Position numbers and translations under genes: made by a program. The notes under the pieces were generated by a model. It was not told the DNA's origin. It worked only from the letters and a program-made list of their open reading frames with translations, and searched no databases. Shown here piece after piece: positions 60,415-64,000 of a stretch of 64,000 bases of DNA (its first letter is position 1; each line of letters begins with the position of its first letter). The stretch is taken from positions 5,431,986 to 5,495,985 of the forward strand of contig JACDOX010000004.1 in assembly GCA_014549065.1 (NCBI GenBank). The letters run 5' to 3'. The DNA comes from Cardinalis cardinalis (Eukaryota > Chordata > Aves > Passeriformes > Cardinalidae).

Positions 60415-63400
60415 GTAAACATACTTTGCAATATTTCCTGCACTCTTTGATATTCTGGGATCTCTGATATGAACAAAAATAAATTTCTAACTTTGGAAAT
60501 TCTTTAATTTCAACCAGATTGTTCCTGTCACAAGAATAGACTCTCATTCAAAGTTGAGATCAGTGTCAAAACTTATCCAGAACTGGTTTTAAAAATGCAT
60601 TTTTTCTATGTTAAAGGCTTCATATTCAGTATTTCTTGGTCTCTCTGAAAATTTATTAGGGAAATTAATTTTAAATGAATACTTTTCTTGTGCCAATCTT
60701 GAATTTGATATTTCCTATGTAAATAAGACAGGAAAAGAGATATTTTTAAATTTTTTGGTAACAATCTCTAGATGTTTAAGCACAAATAAAAGTCTGTAAC
60801 CAAGTTTCACATCTTGATCACCACAATTCTTGAATACTGGATTTTTATAAAATATTCTTTGGAATGCAAATAAATGAAGCCCTCCAGTGAAAAACTGATC
60901 ATTCAATACGTAGATTATGTATCTTTCTCTTAGTGATATAGCCATAAGCCTTTTTTTTCAGCTCTTACTTTTATAAGACTAAAAAGGGGTGATGAAATAC
61001 AGAGAAAGTTCGTCTTTGAAAAAAATAGAACTGTTTTAATTGAAATACATTACTACAGCTGTCTTGATAAATACAAATTTCTATGAATTANACACCCAAA
61101 ATTTTCATGGTGAACAAACAGATTAAATTAAGAATAAATAACCTTTCCCTGATGGGCAAGCATTTTACAGACTAACTTCTTTTTTATTTATTTTTCCCTT
61201 TTTTTCCCATGGATCAAATATCTCTAAAATCTGCTCTAGTAGACTTGCATGCAAAGCAAATATTCTAATATTAAAAATAATGTAAACATACATATTTCTT
61301 AAGGATATCCCATCTGTTTTAGTAGAGCAGAGCAGTTCCTTTTGAGCAGGCTAATATGGGTCATTAAACATCTCTGGCTGTGAGCTCCTGAGAAGCAATA
61401 ACTGCAGTCTTAACTTGGATCACATTTTCCAGATGAACAAGGTCTTCCCGGCAAAAAACCAGAAATGAACTGCAAAAAAACCTAATAGCTCTTTTACTCT
61501 TGGTTTTTGGACCCAAAAATACAAAACCACGATGTACTTAAACTCTATAAAACTCTGCAATAGATCATCTAACTAGTTTATCTACTAGAATGGAAACTAT
61601 TTCTTCATTTGTCAAAATGGGTGTTTACAATTCATTCTTGTAGGCAAAAGTGGTAGCTATAACTTCCATAAACCTTAAATAATTTTATTTGTTGCTCACT
61701 TTTAATGACATNATCTATCTTTTTCCTCTTAACTTACCTGCAGGGTTTTTGCCCGTTACAATACACAGTTCCTATTCTTTCAGTATGCAGTTATACATCN
61801 TCATGAGCATAAATAAATACATAAGTAAGAAGAGTCCCACTGAGAGTTTCCTCAAACAGGTTTTCATGGAATTTCCTTGGATTTTAAAACTTTTTCCTGA
61901 TTCAGATAAATTTCTGTAACTGTTTGTGGTCAGGAGTACCATCACAGCACTTCTCTAAAAAAAAAAAAAATAGAGACTGATGTAAGGTAAAGTGGCAAAG
62001 ATAAAAAAGTAGTGTTTGGGAGTTTTTTGTGNATGGAATTATATCCAACAAAATCTGTACATTTTTTGCTTCTGGTCATTTCATTAACATTTTGATTCCC
62101 ATATCAAAGCTACTGTAATCACCAGTAATGATTATCTGTGCCATTGCTCTTGACACATTTTTTGAGAAATTATTTGAGAATTATTTTTGTTGTCTTCCTT
62201 GTGCCTCTAAGTTCCTCAAAGTGAGCAGCTCCCTCAAATGCTTCAGGCTGTTTCCTGCCATGTGCCCTTAGCAGGCTATCCTCAATATTATTCCTATTTG
62301 ACATGGGAGATCTGGTCAAATGAAAACACACTCACTGTTCTTTGCCAGTAGGGCTTATACAGCTCCCTGTGTCTTTTTGGCTTCTGCTTCTTTCTGTGAG
62401 TTTACTCAGATGACTCAATTGGGAGACCATGCATAGAAGTATCGAGTAAAATATGTCATAAAGCATTACTCACAGAGATGTAAAAAAGTGTTATTTGAAA
62501 AGCAAATGACCTAGATGCACCTCTAAATCTGAGGTCATCCAGCAGAGAATTCAGAATTCCTCAAAATGCACATGTAATTAGTAATCCAAAGAGAAAATTG
62601 AATCTAGTAATGATTTCTTTATAAGTGTATATAGCAAATAAATTTTCTCAAACCATCCTTTCTTCTTCAAACTCTCTCTTCTATACCACACTGAAATATG
62701 TAGTTGACAGATTTTCCAGTCATTTCTATATCTTGTATTTTGTTTACTCTTTCTTTGAATTAAAAAGGACCCAAAATAAAACCTAATAGCAATTTTGGCA
62801 TTGTTGCATGGATTTAAAATGTTATATTACCAGAGGTGATACTGTTGGAATCTATTGTTAAAATATATACTATGTAANGTGACTTACAGATGTTTAATTC
62901 TGAGTTGTTTCCCATTTCCATTTAGAAATCATTAATCTGTAAATTAATTGTGTTGAAAATTATCTTTCATAATCATAAACTTCTCAAACCCAGGATGACT
63001 GAAAACAGCTTTATTACAGACTCAGAATTTCATAGTAAAGCACCAGTGCATATAAAAATAAATCCAATTTTCACAAGCTCTAAGGAGAATACAAATGATT
63101 GACTTTCTATCCTGCAGTCAATAGCTTATTGACAGTTTTAGGTCCAGATGACAAAACAAAGAACAGAAATCAATGGCAGTGGAGAAAAGATCAGATCAAT
63201 AGCTGAATTTCTCATTAATGGAGCAACTGNCAGTTTTAGTCACTTTGACAGAAAAAGACAACAGCCTCACAGCCCTTCTGACTCAGAATGAAGGGCAGAG
63301 GTCAAATATGCATAACGAATGTGGATCTGAAATTTCTTTAGACCAAAAAACCCTTGCATCTGTAAAATTAATTTTTAAATAGATATATGATCCCTGGAGT

Positions 63401-64000
63401 AAATTCCAACAGAAATAATAAGAAACTATGGTTAAGCACTTACAGTGCTGTTAGGGTCTATAAATCTGTTTTCACATACAGTGATGCTATGCACTTATAC
63501 AGAGCAGAAGTATGTTTATAAATTTATCATTTTAAAAAATTAAATAATTTTGTGGATGGGTAAGGTCAGTTATGTNGGTCACTAAAGTAAAAAATGGAAC
63601 ACAGTTTTCAAACTTCCCTTTGTTCTTTCCAGAAAAAAATCCCCCAAACATTGATTGAACAATCTTTATGCTACATTTATTTTCTGATCTTCAGTTAAAA
63701 TTAATAAATGGGGAACCTCCTGATAATGATTGGAAATTATATAAAGGAATAAAAGAAATAAATTAATAAATGACTACAAATGCTTATTCAGACATTTCAG
63801 ATCAATGATTGTATTTTCTGATCTTCTATCCTACTGTTCTGATGATTCTTGTAACTTGTACATCATCTTTTGAGTATTTTTAGTAAAAGCCTATTGTGAA
63901 AATCCAATTCAGTAGAAGTATGCCGGTAATTTTTTTGTGTGTAACACATGGGTTGCACCAATGCTTCTCAAGTAGCTATTCACATGTTAAAAATAAAGAA
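60415..64000. other. Unique non-coding sequence to the window end
   Basis: No gene or repeat family recognised. An A-run lies at 61958-61970. Open frames are all under 80 codons. Confidence 0.5.

Noticed and set aside
1..64000. tRNA, rRNA, known microRNA, CRISPR array, mitochondrial insertion or bacterial-type operon
   Set aside because: None was recognised on either strand by eye. A covariance-model and homology search would be needed to exclude small RNAs.

Overview
The window is vertebrate nuclear DNA and most likely comes from a bird. Two 5'-truncated CR1 LINE 3' ends (33596-33866 minus, 52036-52507 plus) and several LTRs of the avian ERV type (1-77, 11805-12392, 12515-13032, 22748-22989) are the only mobile elements I recognise with some confidence. 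Interspersed repeats are sparse, I recognise no SINEs, and the sequence is A+T-rich throughout. This is the usual look of an avian gene desert or of a very long intron. The species cannot be named from this.

I could support no protein-coding gene, tRNA, rRNA, CRISPR array or operon. The longest open frame is about 160 codons and lies inside an LTR; the others are short and look like chance. Four short segments have splice-like borders and an open frame, and are listed only as weak exon candidates (38596-38692, 42013-42067, 51121-51146, 60372-60414).

Layout. 1-77 is the 3' end of a plus-strand LTR cut by the window edge. 78-9770 is unique A+T-rich sequence with small tandem repeats. 9773-9841 is a striking palindrome plus direct repeat. 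9842-11804 is unique and includes a very A+T-rich stretch. 11805-13032 holds two minus-strand LTRs in the same orientation, 122 bp apart. 13033-20271 is unique. 20272-20755 is a G+C-rich island that may be a degenerate LTR. 22748-22989 is an LTR fragment of another subfamily. 30871-31036 is an AAGGG pentanucleotide array with a 62-base assembly gap inside it. 33596-33866 is a CR1 fragment, 34386-34443 a 15-bp minisatellite, 50323-50406 an almost pure ATTTAT array and 52036-52507 a second CR1. The remainder up to 64000 is unique non-coding sequence.

Isolated single N bases are scattered through the window at irregular spacing. They look like ambiguous or heterozygous consensus positions rather than gaps. 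A few tracts of 1-2.4 kb lack them.

I found no evidence of a new multi-gene system. The observations most worth checking are the template-switch-like palindrome, the tandem LTR pair, the AAGGG expansion site and the weak exon candidates.
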